Positions 35,241-44,861 are shown, numbered from the stretch's first letter. The stretch: DNA of 53,402 bases from Pseudoduganella ginsengisoli (GCF_009720865.1 NZ_WNLA01000029.1:1-53402); one strand, 5' to 3'. The notes: generated from the sequence alone by a model not told the origin. Program-made: numbers and translations.

Positions 35241-35284
35241 TGTCAGGAATTTGTCAGCATTTCCTCAGGGAAATGTCAGCATTG
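35241..35284 (+). promoter_or_regulatory. 11-bp-phased repeat array upstream of pilin operon
   Basis: TGTCAG occurs at 35241, 35252 and 35274, with a degenerate copy CCTCAG at 35263. The four units are exactly 11 bp apart, each followed by an A/T-rich five-base stretch. Phased direct repeats on one helix face are what LytTR proteins bind. A weak -10 (TATCCT, 35290-35295) follows, so the array would overlap the -35 region, as for an activator site. Confidence 0.7.
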
Positions 35285-35319
35285 CGCGGTATCCTAGCCT
35301 TCACCTAAGGAGCCAACCC

Positions 35320-35724
35320 ATGCTGAACCCAATTCCCCCCCTGCGGCAACGTGGTTTCACCCTTGTCGAGCTCATGGTTGCTGTCGTCATTGTCGGCATA
35401 CTGGGCGCCGTCGCCTATCCTTCGTATATCCAGCACGTCGTCAAATCCAACCGGGCGGCAGCCCAGGCGCATTTGCTGGACCTGGCGCAGCGCGAACAGC
35501 AATATTTGGCCGACAACCGCAGCTATGCGGCATCCGTCAGCGCGCTGAACTTGACGACGCCGGATGCCGTGTCATCCAAGTACAGCATTTTGATTGAAGT
35601 ACAGGATGGCCCGCCGCCCAGCTTCACGATTACCGCCACGCCGCTGACCAACGGACCGCAGGCCAGCGACGGGGCATTAACCATCAATAATGCCGGTACC
35701 AAGAGCCCGGCTTCCAAATGGTGA
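35320..35724 (+). CDS. pilE: Type IV minor pilin, PilE type
   Basis: This 134-residue prepilin has a short leader ending in Gly followed by FTLVELMVAVVIVGILGAVAYPSY, the class III signal with Glu5 and the hydrophobic assembly helix. The body (RAAAQAHLLDLAQREQQYLADNRSYA) is typical of PilE/ComP-like minor pilins. ATG 35320 has AAGGAG 7 bases upstream; the longer frame to 35251 lacks one. It is the first gene of the operon. Confidence 0.9.
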   Translation: MLNPIPPLRQRGFTLVELMVAVVIVGILGAVAYPSYIQHVVKSNRAAAQAHLLDLAQREQQYLADNRSYAASVSALNLTTPDAVSSKYSILIEVQDGPPPSFTITATPLTNGPQASDGALTINNAGTKSPASKW

Positions 35725-35731
35725 TGCTGCC

Positions 35732-36205
35732 ATGAAAACGCCTGCACGCCTGCCTGTGCACCGGGGCTTTACGCTGGTCGAATTGCTGGTCACTGTCACC
35801 ATCCTGGCCATCCTGGGCGCGGCGGGCGGCCCCGCGTTTTCCCGCATGATCGCATCGCAGCGCACCAAGGCGATTGCCGGCGACTTGCACACGGCGCTGG
35901 TGCGCGCCCGCAGTGAAGCCATCAAACGCAATACCGACGTGGTGTTGACGCCGGTGACGTCAGGCCAGTGGCAATATGGCTGGTACATTGCCAATCCCGG
36001 GCTGGCAGGCGCCAAGCTCGATGACCATGCCGCCATTGCCAACGCCACCGTGACCGGTCCCGCTTCCGTCGTGTACCGCAGCAATGGCAGGCTGGGCGGC
36101 AATACTACGCCCAGTTTCGATATTTCCGCCACCGGCGCAACCGAACACCGCTGTATCCAGATTGATTTAAGCGGCCACCCCTACCAAACCGCAAGCGCGT
36201 GCTGA
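35732..36205 (+). CDS. fimT: Type IV minor pseudopilin FimT/GspH
   Basis: This 157-residue prepilin has the leader HRG followed by FTLVELLVTVTILAILGAAGGPAFS and the GspH/FimT domain (SQRTKAIAGDLHTALVRARSEAIKRN). Members prime pilus assembly and in some species bind DNA for uptake. It starts 7 bp after the pilE stop; the longer frame to 35690 overlaps pilE and lacks a ribosome site. Confidence 0.9.
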   Translation: MKTPARLPVHRGFTLVELLVTVTILAILGAAGGPAFSRMIASQRTKAIAGDLHTALVRARSEAIKRNTDVVLTPVTSGQWQYGWYIANPGLAGAKLDDHAAIANATVTGPASVVYRSNGRLGGNTTPSFDISATGATEHRCIQIDLSGHPYQTASAC

Positions 36206-36207
36206 TC

Positions 36208-36786
36208 ATGAACCCGACATTGCACCCCGGCCGGCAACGGGGCACGACCCTGATTGAAGTCCTCGTCACCTTGGTGATCGTGGCATTTGGCTTGCTGGGC
36301 ATCGGTGCACTGCAAGCCAAGATGCAGCTGGGGACCATCGAAGCTTACCAGCGCGCCCAGGCCGTGGTGCTGTTGGAAGACATGAGCGCGCGCATCAATG
36401 CGAACAAGGCCAATGCCGGCACCTATGTCCTCGCCAACCCGGCCGGTACGGGCGACAGCCAGCCGGATGACTGCACCGGCATGGCGGCCGGCGCACCGCG
36501 CGACATTTGCGAATGGAGCGCGGCGCTGAAGGGTGCGGCGGAAGTCAAAAGCGGCACCAAGGTCGGCGCCATGGTGGGCGCCCGCGGCTGTATCGAACAA
36601 ATCCAGGCGCCCGATACCACGACCGGCGTATGCCAGCCTGGCATTTACCAGGTATCGGTCGCGTGGCAAGGCTTGCACCTGACGTCCGCCTCTGCGCTGA
36701 CGTGCGGCAGCGGGCTATATGGCGCCGATGGCAACCGGCGCGCGATCTCGGTCCGCATCACGGTCGGCCTGCCGGCGTGCACTTAG
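36208..36786 (+). CDS. pilV: Type IV minor pilin PilV
   Basis: This 192-residue protein has the prepilin segment RGTTLIEVLVTLVIVAFGLLG and the PilV-typical GALQAKMQLGTIEAYQRAQA. Several Cys residues in the body suggest disulfides. ATG 36208 lies 2 bp after fimT; a GTG at 36199 would overlap fimT. Confidence 0.9.
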   Translation: MNPTLHPGRQRGTTLIEVLVTLVIVAFGLLGIGALQAKMQLGTIEAYQRAQAVVLLEDMSARINANKANAGTYVLANPAGTGDSQPDDCTGMAAGAPRDICEWSAALKGAAEVKSGTKVGAMVGARGCIEQIQAPDTTTGVCQPGIYQVSVAWQGLHLTSASALTCGSGLYGADGNRRAISVRITVGLPACT

Positions 36787-36795
36787 GAGAAGGCC

Positions 36796-37863
36796 ATGTA
36801 TTCAACGATCCCACGGCGGCAGCGCGGCTATACGCTGGTCGAATTAATGATTGCCACCACCATCGGCTTGCTGGTGCTGGCGGGCATGACCACCATGTTC
36901 GTCAGCAGCAATAGCGCGCAGGCGCAAATCGAACAGGCCAACCGGCAAATCGAGAATGGACGCTACAGCATGCAGCTGCTGGTCAGCGATTTGCGCAATG
37001 CCGGGTATTACGGGGAATTCGACCCCACGGTCCTGACCTTGCCTGCGGCCATGCCGGATCCCTGCTCGACCAGCATCACCGATATCAAGGGAGCGTTGCC
37101 GCTGTTTCTGCAGGGTTACGACAATGCCGGGACCAGTACCCTGTCGTGCGTACAGGATGTGCTGGCCGGCACCGACATGATCGTGTTGCGCCACGCCAGC
37201 ACTTGCCTGATCGACAACACCAGCTGCGAAGTCAACGCGGCAGGCGCGCCGTACTTCCAGGCTTCGTGGTGCGACAACCCCAGCGAACTGGGGTCCGGCA
37301 GCACGTCGGACTTTTATGCGGTCGGAACGGCCACCACCGCCATGACCCGGCACATGCGCGACTGCACGCAAGCGGCGGGTAGCGGGACCCTGGCGCCCGT
37401 GCGCTACCTGCAAATCCATATCTATTACATCGCCAGCAACGACCGGCCCGGCGACGGCATCCCCACGCTGAAGCGGGTGGAAGTCAGCAACAACAATGGT
37501 GTGCTGTCGCTGACCACAGTGGCGCTGGCTGAAGGGGTGGAAAACCTGCAGATGGAATATGGGCTCGATACCAACCAGGATGGCGCCACCGATGTCTACA
37601 CCACGAGCCCGTCCACGTATGGCGGCTGCAGCGCCGCCGCCTGCGCGGCAAGCAACTGGAACAGCGTGGTGTCGGCCAAAGTGCATTTGTTGACCCGCAG
37701 CACGCAAGCCAATTCCCAATATACGGACAGCAAGACTTACGTGCTGGGCGCGAAGGCGGACGGCTCGCCAAATACCATTTCCGTCACCGACGTGCACTAC
37801 AAGCGCAATGTCTTTAGCAGCACCATCGTGCTGCCCAATCCCAGCGGCAGGAGGACGTCATGA
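36796..37863 (+). CDS. pilW: Type IV minor pilin PilW
   Basis: This 355-residue protein has leader RQRG followed by YTLVELMIATTIGLLVLAGM and the PilW signature RQIENGRYSMQLLVSDLRNAGYYGEF. The large body contains paired cysteines. GGAGAAGG precedes the ATG, and the stop overlaps pilX. Confidence 0.92.
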   Translation: MYSTIPRRQRGYTLVELMIATTIGLLVLAGMTTMFVSSNSAQAQIEQANRQIENGRYSMQLLVSDLRNAGYYGEFDPTVLTLPAAMPDPCSTSITDIKGALPLFLQGYDNAGTSTLSCVQDVLAGTDMIVLRHASTCLIDNTSCEVNAAGAPYFQASWCDNPSELGSGSTSDFYAVGTATTAMTRHMRDCTQAAGSGTLAPVRYLQIHIYYIASNDRPGDGIPTLKRVEVSNNNGVLSLTTVALAEGVENLQMEYGLDTNQDGATDVYTTSPSTYGGCSAAACAASNWNSVVSAKVHLLTRSTQANSQYTDSKTYVLGAKADGSPNTISVTDVHYKRNVFSSTIVLPNPSGRRTS

Positions 37864-38432
37864 AGCGCCTGCCAGCGCAGCGCGAGGGCGGCTTTACGCT
37901 GCTGGTGGCGCTGGTGATGCTGATCTTGCTGACGATGCTGGCGCTGAGCAGCTTCAACCTAGGCAATTCCGATTTGCAGATCGTGTCGAATATGCAGCAG
38001 CACACGGAAGCGACAGCGGCAGCCAGCCAGGTGGTGGAAGAAGTCATCAGCAGCACGCGCTTTTTCACGTCGCCCACGGACGCCCTCGCCAACTCGTGCA
38101 ATGGCGTTCCCAACACGCGCTGCGTCGATACCAATGGCGACAACAAGCCTGACATCACAGTCACGCTGACGCCCGCCCCCAAATGCGTGAAAGCACAGGC
38201 CATCAAGAACACGGCGCTGGACTTGACGAACTCGGAAGATGTCGGCTGCGCACTGGGTGGCGCGCAAAGTTTCGGCGTAGCCGGCAGCATCACAGGCGAT
38301 TCACTGTGCGACAACAGCGTCTGGGACGTGCATGCCGTGGCTACCGACATGGTGACGGGCGCCTCGTCCGAAGTGACGCAAGGAGTCTCGGTCCGTGTCG
38401 CCAAAGATGACGTTGCAACCAGTTGCCCTTAA
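37860..38432 (+). CDS. pilX: Type IV minor pilin PilX
   Basis: This 190-residue protein begins MKRLPAQREGGFTLLVALVM, with the PilX-type hydrophobic helix that lacks Glu5 (Leu instead), as in Pseudomonas PilX. The segment NLGNSDLQIVSNMQQHTEA is family-like. It overlaps pilW by ATGA and precedes pilY1 by 10 bp. Confidence 0.88.
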   Translation: MKRLPAQREGGFTLLVALVMLILLTMLALSSFNLGNSDLQIVSNMQQHTEATAAASQVVEEVISSTRFFTSPTDALANSCNGVPNTRCVDTNGDNKPDITVTLTPAPKCVKAQAIKNTALDLTNSEDVGCALGGAQSFGVAGSITGDSLCDNSVWDVHAVATDMVTGASSEVTQGVSVRVAKDDVATSCP

Positions 38433-38442
38433 GAGGATAGCC

Positions 38443-41400
38443 ATGGAACACGTATCCCTACCACCATCCTGCCGTCCACCGCGGGCAAGCCGCGTGGCGG
38501 CCACGCTGGCATTGGCACTGGTGGCGCTGCAGGCGCCGCAAAGTGTGCATGCGGACGATATCGACATTTTCACGGGCGCATCGGCCGGCAATTCCATCAA
38601 TCCGCGCATCCTGATCGTGCTGGATAACACGTCCAACTGGGCGCGCCAAAGCCAGCAATGGCCTGGCGGCCTTCAGCAGGGTCAGTCGGAAGCCAACGCC
38701 ATCAAAACAGTGATTTCCAGCCTCGGCAGCAACGTTAATATCGGCCTGATGGAATTCGTCACCGGCGGCAACGCGAACCAGAATGGCGGCTTTATCCGGT
38801 CGGCAATCCGGCCCATGACGACAGCCAACAAAACCAGTTTCAGCGCGAATCTGACAACGATATACAACAACATCAATTCGCCGGATGAAAAGCGCAACTC
38901 GCATACGCCATACGGCAACCTGATGTATGACACCTACAATTACTTTGCCGGCGCCAACGCGTACTCACCGTCGGCCGTGATTGCCAGCATCGCCGATGCA
39001 ACCGGCTACACGACGCCATACAGCACCTTTGCCGCACCGCTGACTGCCAACGATACCTGCGGCAAGAATTTTGTCATCTTCATTGGCAATCCCAACTCCA
39101 GCGGCCCCGCTTCGGATGACTCCGCCAACACAGCCGCACTGGCGGCGCTGGGCGGCACGACATCGCAGCTGAGTTTGCCGAATTTCACGCAAGGAAATGT
39201 CACACAAAGCACCAACGTAGGTACCACCAGCCAGTGCTATGCCAGCAGCACTGCCGCTGCCGCTGAGCTGACCAGTTTCTCCGCACAGTGTTCCACGTAC
39301 ACGGAAGGTTGCGTGATCGGCTCGGCCACCGCCGCCGCCGGTCCGATTGCCTGTCCCTCGGGCCAGTTGAGCTATACCGTCAACCGTTCCGTCTACACCC
39401 CGGCCAGCACCACCACCACGGCCGGGACGCCGGTAACGGGGACGCCGACTGTCAACACGGGATCGACCACCAACTATTACGGGTCTTCGAGCGCCGTCGA
39501 CGCCAACACGGACCACGGCAGTATGACGTGCCCCGCCACGTCCACCGTCACCAGCGGCGGCAACACGGCCGTCACCACGTATAGCTGCAGCTACAGCGTG
39601 GGGGCGGCCATTGGCAGCGCCACGCCCACCACCAGCTCGCACGTGTCGACGCAAACGGGCAATACGGGCGGCGCCGGCTGCTATGCGGTCAGCGGCGGCA
39701 CCAACGTCGGCACAGGAGCCGGCCAGTGGAACCCGGCCACGTCGACGGACTACGGCGGCCTGGTGTGCCCGGCCAATAACAGTTGCACGTACAGCGGCGT
39801 CATGACATCGAATTCGTCCGGCTGTACCGGCTCCGGCAACCGGACCGTCCAGATAACGCAGACCGCGACCCCGCTGCGCCAATTCACGATCAACCAGACC
39901 GTGACACCGACCACCACCAACAGCACCACCACCACAACGCCAGCCTCGACGACAACGACTGCGCTGGGCTATACGTCGCAATGCTATGCGGCCGCCCCCA
40001 CGTCCAGTACCGGTGACTATGCGAGCCAATGTACGGGCACCAATATCAGCTGCACGTACGGCAATGCGCCAACGTCAACCACGTTGGGCGCCTGCCCTGC
40101 CGGTACCAGCGTGTACAGCGTGCTGGGCACGAACACCACGCTGACCAATGTCGCCACCGGCACCAGCTCGCTGGACACGCATCCATTCAATGCCGATGAG
40201 TGGGCGCGCTTCATGCATGACAAGGGAGTTCCCGTCAGCGGCACGACGGTCCGGCCATCCGTCACCACGTACACGATCGACGTCTACAACAAGCAGCCTA
40301 ACGCAACCCATACGTCTCTGCTGATGAGCATGGCCAAGGCCGGCGGCGGCAAATATTTTTCCGCCACCAATGAGCAAGCCATCGTGGATGCGCTGAAGCA
40401 AATCCTCGTGGAAATCCTGGCCGTCAATACCAGCTTCGCATCGACCAGCTTGCCGGTCAACGCCACCAACCGGTCGCAAAATGAAAACCAGGTCTACATC
40501 GGCATGTTCCGCCCGGACCCGGATGCCAAGCCGCGCTGGTTCGGCAACTTGAAACGCTACCAGCTGGTCGCCAACGGCAGCAGCGTCGATTTGGGCGATG
40601 TCAACGGCACCTTGGCCGTCAATACGCTGACCGGCTTCGTGACGCCATGCGCCACCAGCTACTGGACCACGGACAGCGGCAGCTACTGGGGCGGCATGGG
40701 ATTGAATCCGGATCCGGCCGGCGGCTGCGCCACCACGTCGTATGACGCGTATTCGGATGCGCCGGACGGGCCGCAAGTGGAAAAAGGCGCCGTCGCGGAA
40801 ATGCTGCGCAAGGGGAACCAGTCGTCGTCCGGCACCTCGCCGACATGGGCCGTCAACCGCAACGTCTACACGGTCTCCAACGGTTCGCTGGCGGCATTCT
40901 CGACCGCCAGTTCCAGCCTGTCCGATTCACTGGTGCGCTTTATCAAGGGTGAAGACGTCAACGTGGAAAAAGGCGGCGCCGGTACGACGCGGCCATCGAT
41001 CCACGGCGACGTGATCCACTCGCGCCCGCTGCCCGTCAATTACGGCACCAGTGGCGTTACCGTGTTTTATGGCGCCAATGACGGCATGTTCCGGGCCGTG
41101 GATGCCAGCAGCGGCGTGGAGCGGTGGGCGCTGGTGGCGCCAGAGTTTTACTCGCGCCTGCAGCGCCTGAAGGACAATAGCCCGCAAGTGAGCTACCCTA
41201 ACCTGGCCAGCAACACGGTGCCGGTACCGGCTGCCAAGGATTACTTCTTTGACGGTTCCACCGGTATTTACCAGAATGCGGACAATTCCAAAGTGTGGGT
41301 GTTGCCAACCATGCGGCGCGGCGGGCGCATGATTTATGCGCTGGATGTCAGCACCGTATCGACACCGTCGCTGAAATGGAAAGTCGGCTGCCCCAACCTG

Positions 41401-42498
41401 AGCGACGATACCGGCTGCACCGCCGGCATGAGCCAGATCGGCCAGACGTGGTCCACACCGTCGGTGGCGTTCATCAAAGGCTATTCGTTGACCAATCCCG
41501 TCGTCGTCGTGGGTGGCGGCTACGATGGCTGCGAAGATGCCGACACGGCGTCGCCATCGTGTGCCTCCACGAAGGGCGGCGTCATTTATGTCCTTGATGC
41601 CAATACCGGCAGCGTCGTATCGTCGTTCACCACCACACGCGCCGTGGCGTCGGACATTTCCATGGTCGACATCGACAATGACGGCATGCCGGACTATGCG
41701 TATGCCGCCGATACGGGCGGCAATATCTACCGCGTCGACTTTATCTCAATCGCGTCTGGCGTGGCCAGCGCTACGGCGCTGGGCAGCAGCAGCTGGACCA
41801 TGCGCAAGGTTGCCTACACCAATGGCGGCGGCCGCAAATTCCTGTTTGCACCAGCCCTGCTGGCCGTGCAGGATAAAGTCTATGTGGCGATCGGCACGGG
41901 CGACCGCGAACACCCGCTGCAATCGCAATACCCGTACGCCAATGTCGTCAACCGCTTCTATGTGTACAAAGATGATTTGAAAGTCACGTCCGGTTCCAAG
42001 AATCTCGACAGCGACCTGGTTGACTACACGTCCAGCACGACGTGCGATACGGCGCAAGTGTTGCCCAACTCCGCGCTCAATGGCTGGTTCATGAACTTGA
42101 ACCAGTTTGGCCAGGGCGAGCAAGTGGTCACGTCCGCGCTGATCGTCAGCGGCATGGTGACCTTCAGTACCAACCGTCCGGTCGATGCAGCCGTGGCCAG
42201 TTGTTCGACGTCGCTGGGCAAAGCGGAAGGCTATTGGGTCAACCTGTTCAATGCATCGGGCGGCATTAACTCGGCGTCCACTTGCAACGGCACGCGCGCC
42301 AGTGAATTCGTGGGCGGCGGCTTGCCGCCTTCGCCGGTGCTGGCAACGGGGGTCAACGTCAACGGCCGTGCCGTGTCGGTGGTGATTGGCGCCGTGCAGC
42401 GCGATGGCGGCGCCAGCGTGGCCATCAGCCCGCAAAAGGTCCGCCCGGTGATTACATCCAAGCGCAAGCGTGTGTACCAGTCCACGTCCGGGCAGTAA
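38443..42498 (+). CDS. pilY1: PilY1: pilus-tip adhesin / assembly factor
   Basis: This 1351-residue exported protein has a signal peptide (ATLALALVALQAPQSVHA). A von Willebrand A-like domain begins at ILIVLDNTSNWA, where the metal-site motif is degenerate (Asp61, Thr63, Asn65 in place of DxSxS). A Thr/Ser/Cys-rich insertion of about 330 residues (roughly 240-575) interrupts it, then the domain resumes near TYTIDVYNK. The C-terminal half is the PilY1 beta-propeller with a DxDxDGxxD calcium loop (Asp1076, 1078, 1080, 1084). It probably caps the pilus tip with the minor pilins and mediates adhesion. AGAGGA precedes ATG 38443. Confidence 0.94.
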   Translation: MEHVSLPPSCRPPRASRVAATLALALVALQAPQSVHADDIDIFTGASAGNSINPRILIVLDNTSNWARQSQQWPGGLQQGQSEANAIKTVISSLGSNVNIGLMEFVTGGNANQNGGFIRSAIRPMTTANKTSFSANLTTIYNNINSPDEKRNSHTPYGNLMYDTYNYFAGANAYSPSAVIASIADATGYTTPYSTFAAPLTANDTCGKNFVIFIGNPNSSGPASDDSANTAALAALGGTTSQLSLPNFTQGNVTQSTNVGTTSQCYASSTAAAAELTSFSAQCSTYTEGCVIGSATAAAGPIACPSGQLSYTVNRSVYTPASTTTTAGTPVTGTPTVNTGSTTNYYGSSSAVDANTDHGSMTCPATSTVTSGGNTAVTTYSCSYSVGAAIGSATPTTSSHVSTQTGNTGGAGCYAVSGGTNVGTGAGQWNPATSTDYGGLVCPANNSCTYSGVMTSNSSGCTGSGNRTVQITQTATPLRQFTINQTVTPTTTNSTTTTTPASTTTTALGYTSQCYAAAPTSSTGDYASQCTGTNISCTYGNAPTSTTLGACPAGTSVYSVLGTNTTLTNVATGTSSLDTHPFNADEWARFMHDKGVPVSGTTVRPSVTTYTIDVYNKQPNATHTSLLMSMAKAGGGKYFSATNEQAIVDALKQILVEILAVNTSFASTSLPVNATNRSQNENQVYIGMFRPDPDAKPRWFGNLKRYQLVANGSSVDLGDVNGTLAVNTLTGFVTPCATSYWTTDSGSYWGGMGLNPDPAGGCATTSYDAYSDAPDGPQVEKGAVAEMLRKGNQSSSGTSPTWAVNRNVYTVSNGSLAAFSTASSSLSDSLVRFIKGEDVNVEKGGAGTTRPSIHGDVIHSRPLPVNYGTSGVTVFYGANDGMFRAVDASSGVERWALVAPEFYSRLQRLKDNSPQVSYPNLASNTVPVPAAKDYFFDGSTGIYQNADNSKVWVLPTMRRGGRMIYALDVSTVSTPSLKWKVGCPNLSDDTGCTAGMSQIGQTWSTPSVAFIKGYSLTNPVVVVGGGYDGCEDADTASPSCASTKGGVIYVLDANTGSVVSSFTTTRAVASDISMVDIDNDGMPDYAYAADTGGNIYRVDFISIASGVASATALGSSSWTMRKVAYTNGGGRKFLFAPALLAVQDKVYVAIGTGDREHPLQSQYPYANVVNRFYVYKDDLKVTSGSKNLDSDLVDYTSSTTCDTAQVLPNSALNGWFMNLNQFGQGEQVVTSALIVSGMVTFSTNRPVDAAVASCSTSLGKAEGYWVNLFNASGGINSASTCNGTRASEFVGGGLPPSPVLATGVNVNGRAVSVVIGAVQRDGGASVAISPQKVRPVITSKRKRVYQSTSGQ

Positions 42499-42512
42499 AT
42501 CTGCCATCCATA

Positions 42513-42544
42513 AAAAAACCCGCTTCAAGTGAAGCGGGTTTTTT
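42513..42544. terminator. Bidirectional terminator between pilY1 and clpA
   Basis: AAAAAACCCGCTTC and GAAGCGGGTTTTTT pair perfectly around AAGT. Runs of six T on each strand make it functional in both directions, ending the pilin operon and the convergent clpS-clpA operon. Confidence 0.95.
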
Positions 42545-42560
42545 ATTACCCAGAAGAAGA

Positions 42561-44861
42561 TCAGTCGACTTCCACGGTTTCCGCCGGCGGCTGCGGCGCC
42601 GCATCGGATTCCGGGAATTCCAGGAACACCTGGTCCTTGTCGTCCAGATCCACGGTAACCTTGCCGCCGGACACGAGACGGCCGAACAACAGTTCGTCGG
42701 CCAGCGCCTTGCGGATCATGTCCTGGATCAGGCGCGACATCGGACGCGCGCCCATCAGTGGATCGAAGCCTTTCTTCGCGAGGAACTTGCGCAGTTTCTC
42801 GCTGAACACGGCTTCGACTTTCTTCTCGTGCAATTGCTCTTCCAGCTGCATCAAGAACTTGTCGACCACGCGCAAGATAATTTCCTCGTCCAGCGCACGG
42901 AAGCTGATGATGGAATCCAGGCGGTTGCGGAATTCCGGCGTGAACATGCGCTTGATGTCGGCCATCTCGTCGCCTGTTTCGCGGCTGTCCGTGAAACCAA
43001 TGGAACGCTTTTGCAAGCTTTCCGCACCCGCATTCGTGGTCATGATGATGATCACGTTGCGGAAGTCCGCCTTGCGGCCATTGTTGTCCGTCAAGGTGCC
43101 ATGGTCCATCACTTGCAGCAGGATATTAAAGATATCCGGATGCGCTTTTTCGATCTCGTCCAGCAGCAGCACAGCGTGCGGCTTCTTGGTAATGGCTTCC
43201 GTCAGCAGGCCGCCCTGGTCGAAGCCCACGTAGCCCGGCGGCGCGCCAATCAGGCGGCTGACGGCGTGGCGCTCCATGTACTCGGACATGTCGAAGCGGA
43301 TCAGCTCGATGCCGAGGATGAAGGCCAGCTGCTTCGCCACTTCGGTCTTGCCGACACCGGTCGGACCGGAGAACAGGAACGAACCAATCGGCTTGTCTTG
43401 TTTGCCCAAACCGGCGCGCGACATCTTGATGGCGGACGCCAGCGCTTCGATGGCAGGATCCTGGCCAAACACGACGTTGCGCAAATCGCGGTCGATGGTT
43501 TGCAGCTTGCTGCGGTCGTCCTGGTTGACGGTTTGCGGCGGGATGCGCGCAATCTTGGAAATGATTTCCTCGATTTCCGTCTTGCCGATGGTCTTTTTCT
43601 GCTTCGACTTCGGCAAGATGCGCTGCGCAGCGCCAGCTTCATCGATCACGTCGATGGCCTTGTCCGGCAAGTGGCGGTCATTGATGAAGCGGGCCGCCAG
43701 CTCGGCTGCCGTCGACAGCGCCGACTGCGAATACTTGACGCCATGATGTTCTTCGAAGCGCGACTTCAGGCCGCGCAGGATTTGCACGGTCTGTTCCACG
43801 GTCGGCTCGTTGACGTCGACTTTCTGGAAGCGGCGGGACAGCGCATGGTCTTTCTCGAACACGCCCCGGAATTCCGTGTACGTGGTCGCGCCGATGCACT
43901 TCAGCTGGCCATTGGCCAATGCCGGTTTCAGCAAGTTCGATGCATCCAGCGTGCCGCCCGATGCGGAACCCGCACCGATGATCGTGTGGATTTCATCAAT
44001 GAACAGGATGCCGTTCGGGTTGTCTTTCAACTGTTTCAGCACGGCTTTCAAGCGCTGCTCGAAATCGCCGCGGTACTTGGTGCCGGCCAGCAGTGCGCCC
44101 ATGTCCAGCGAGTAGACCACGGCGTTCTGCAGGATTTCCGGCACGTCGTTTTGCGTGATGCGGTACGCCAGCCCTTCGGCGATGGCGGTTTTACCCACGC
44201 CGGCTTCGCCCACCAGCAGCGGGTTGTTTTTACGGCGGCGGCACAAGACCTGGATCACACGGTCAACTTCTTCTTCGCGGCCGATCAGCGGATCGATCTT
44301 GCCTTCGGAAGCTGATTTGTTGAGGTTTTGCGTGAACTGGTCCAGCGGGCTTTCTTTTTGCTGGCCATCGGCCGGCGCGCCCTCTTCCACCCCTTCGGAT
44401 GCCTTGGTGGAATCGGCTGCCTGGTCTTTGCGCACACCGTGGGAAATGAAATTCACCACATCGAGGCGCGTCACGCCCTGCTGGTGCAGGTAATACACCG
44501 CGTGGGAATCTTTTTCACCAAAGATGGCGACCAGCACGTTGGCGCCCGTGACTTCCTTCTTGCCGTTGGAAGCGGATTGCACGTGCATGATGGCGCGCTG
44601 GATCACACGCTGGAAGCCCAGCGTCGGCTGGGTATCCACTTCGCCCGTGCCCGGCACGGTCGGCGTGTTATCGCCAATAAAATTGGTGAGGGTCTTGCGC
44701 AGGTCTTCGATATTGACGGCGCAGGCACGCAACACTTCCGCTGCCGATGGATTATCGAGCAGCGCGAGCAATAAATGCTCGACCGTGATGAATTCATGCC
44801 GTGCTTGCCGCGCTTCGACAAACGCCATGTGCAAACTTACTTCCAGTTCCTGCGCGATCAT
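42561..44861 (-). CDS. clpA: ATP-dependent Clp protease ATP-binding subunit ClpA
   Basis: This 766-residue AAA+ unfoldase feeds substrates to ClpP. The N-domain (MIAQELEVSLHMAF...EHLLLALL) is followed by AAA-1 with Walker A GEAGVGKTAIAEG and AAA-2 with GPTGVGKTEVAKQ. The segment after the first AAA module lacks the long coiled-coil middle domain of ClpB/ClpC, so it is ClpA. ATG 44861 overlaps the clpS stop (ATGA) and has GGAGGAAG upstream; the longer frame lies inside clpS. The C-terminus is acidic. Confidence 0.96.
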   Translation of the reverse strand: MIAQELEVSLHMAFVEARQARHEFITVEHLLLALLDNPSAAEVLRACAVNIEDLRKTLTNFIGDNTPTVPGTGEVDTQPTLGFQRVIQRAIMHVQSASNGKKEVTGANVLVAIFGEKDSHAVYYLHQQGVTRLDVVNFISHGVRKDQAADSTKASEGVEEGAPADGQQKESPLDQFTQNLNKSASEGKIDPLIGREEEVDRVIQVLCRRRKNNPLLVGEAGVGKTAIAEGLAYRITQNDVPEILQNAVVYSLDMGALLAGTKYRGDFEQRLKAVLKQLKDNPNGILFIDEIHTIIGAGSASGGTLDASNLLKPALANGQLKCIGATTYTEFRGVFEKDHALSRRFQKVDVNEPTVEQTVQILRGLKSRFEEHHGVKYSQSALSTAAELAARFINDRHLPDKAIDVIDEAGAAQRILPKSKQKKTIGKTEIEEIISKIARIPPQTVNQDDRSKLQTIDRDLRNVVFGQDPAIEALASAIKMSRAGLGKQDKPIGSFLFSGPTGVGKTEVAKQLAFILGIELIRFDMSEYMERHAVSRLIGAPPGYVGFDQGGLLTEAITKKPHAVLLLDEIEKAHPDIFNILLQVMDHGTLTDNNGRKADFRNVIIIMTTNAGAESLQKRSIGFTDSRETGDEMADIKRMFTPEFRNRLDSIISFRALDEEIILRVVDKFLMQLEEQLHEKKVEAVFSEKLRKFLAKKGFDPLMGARPMSRLIQDMIRKALADELLFGRLVSGGKVTVDLDDKDQVFLEFPESDAAPQPPAETVEVD

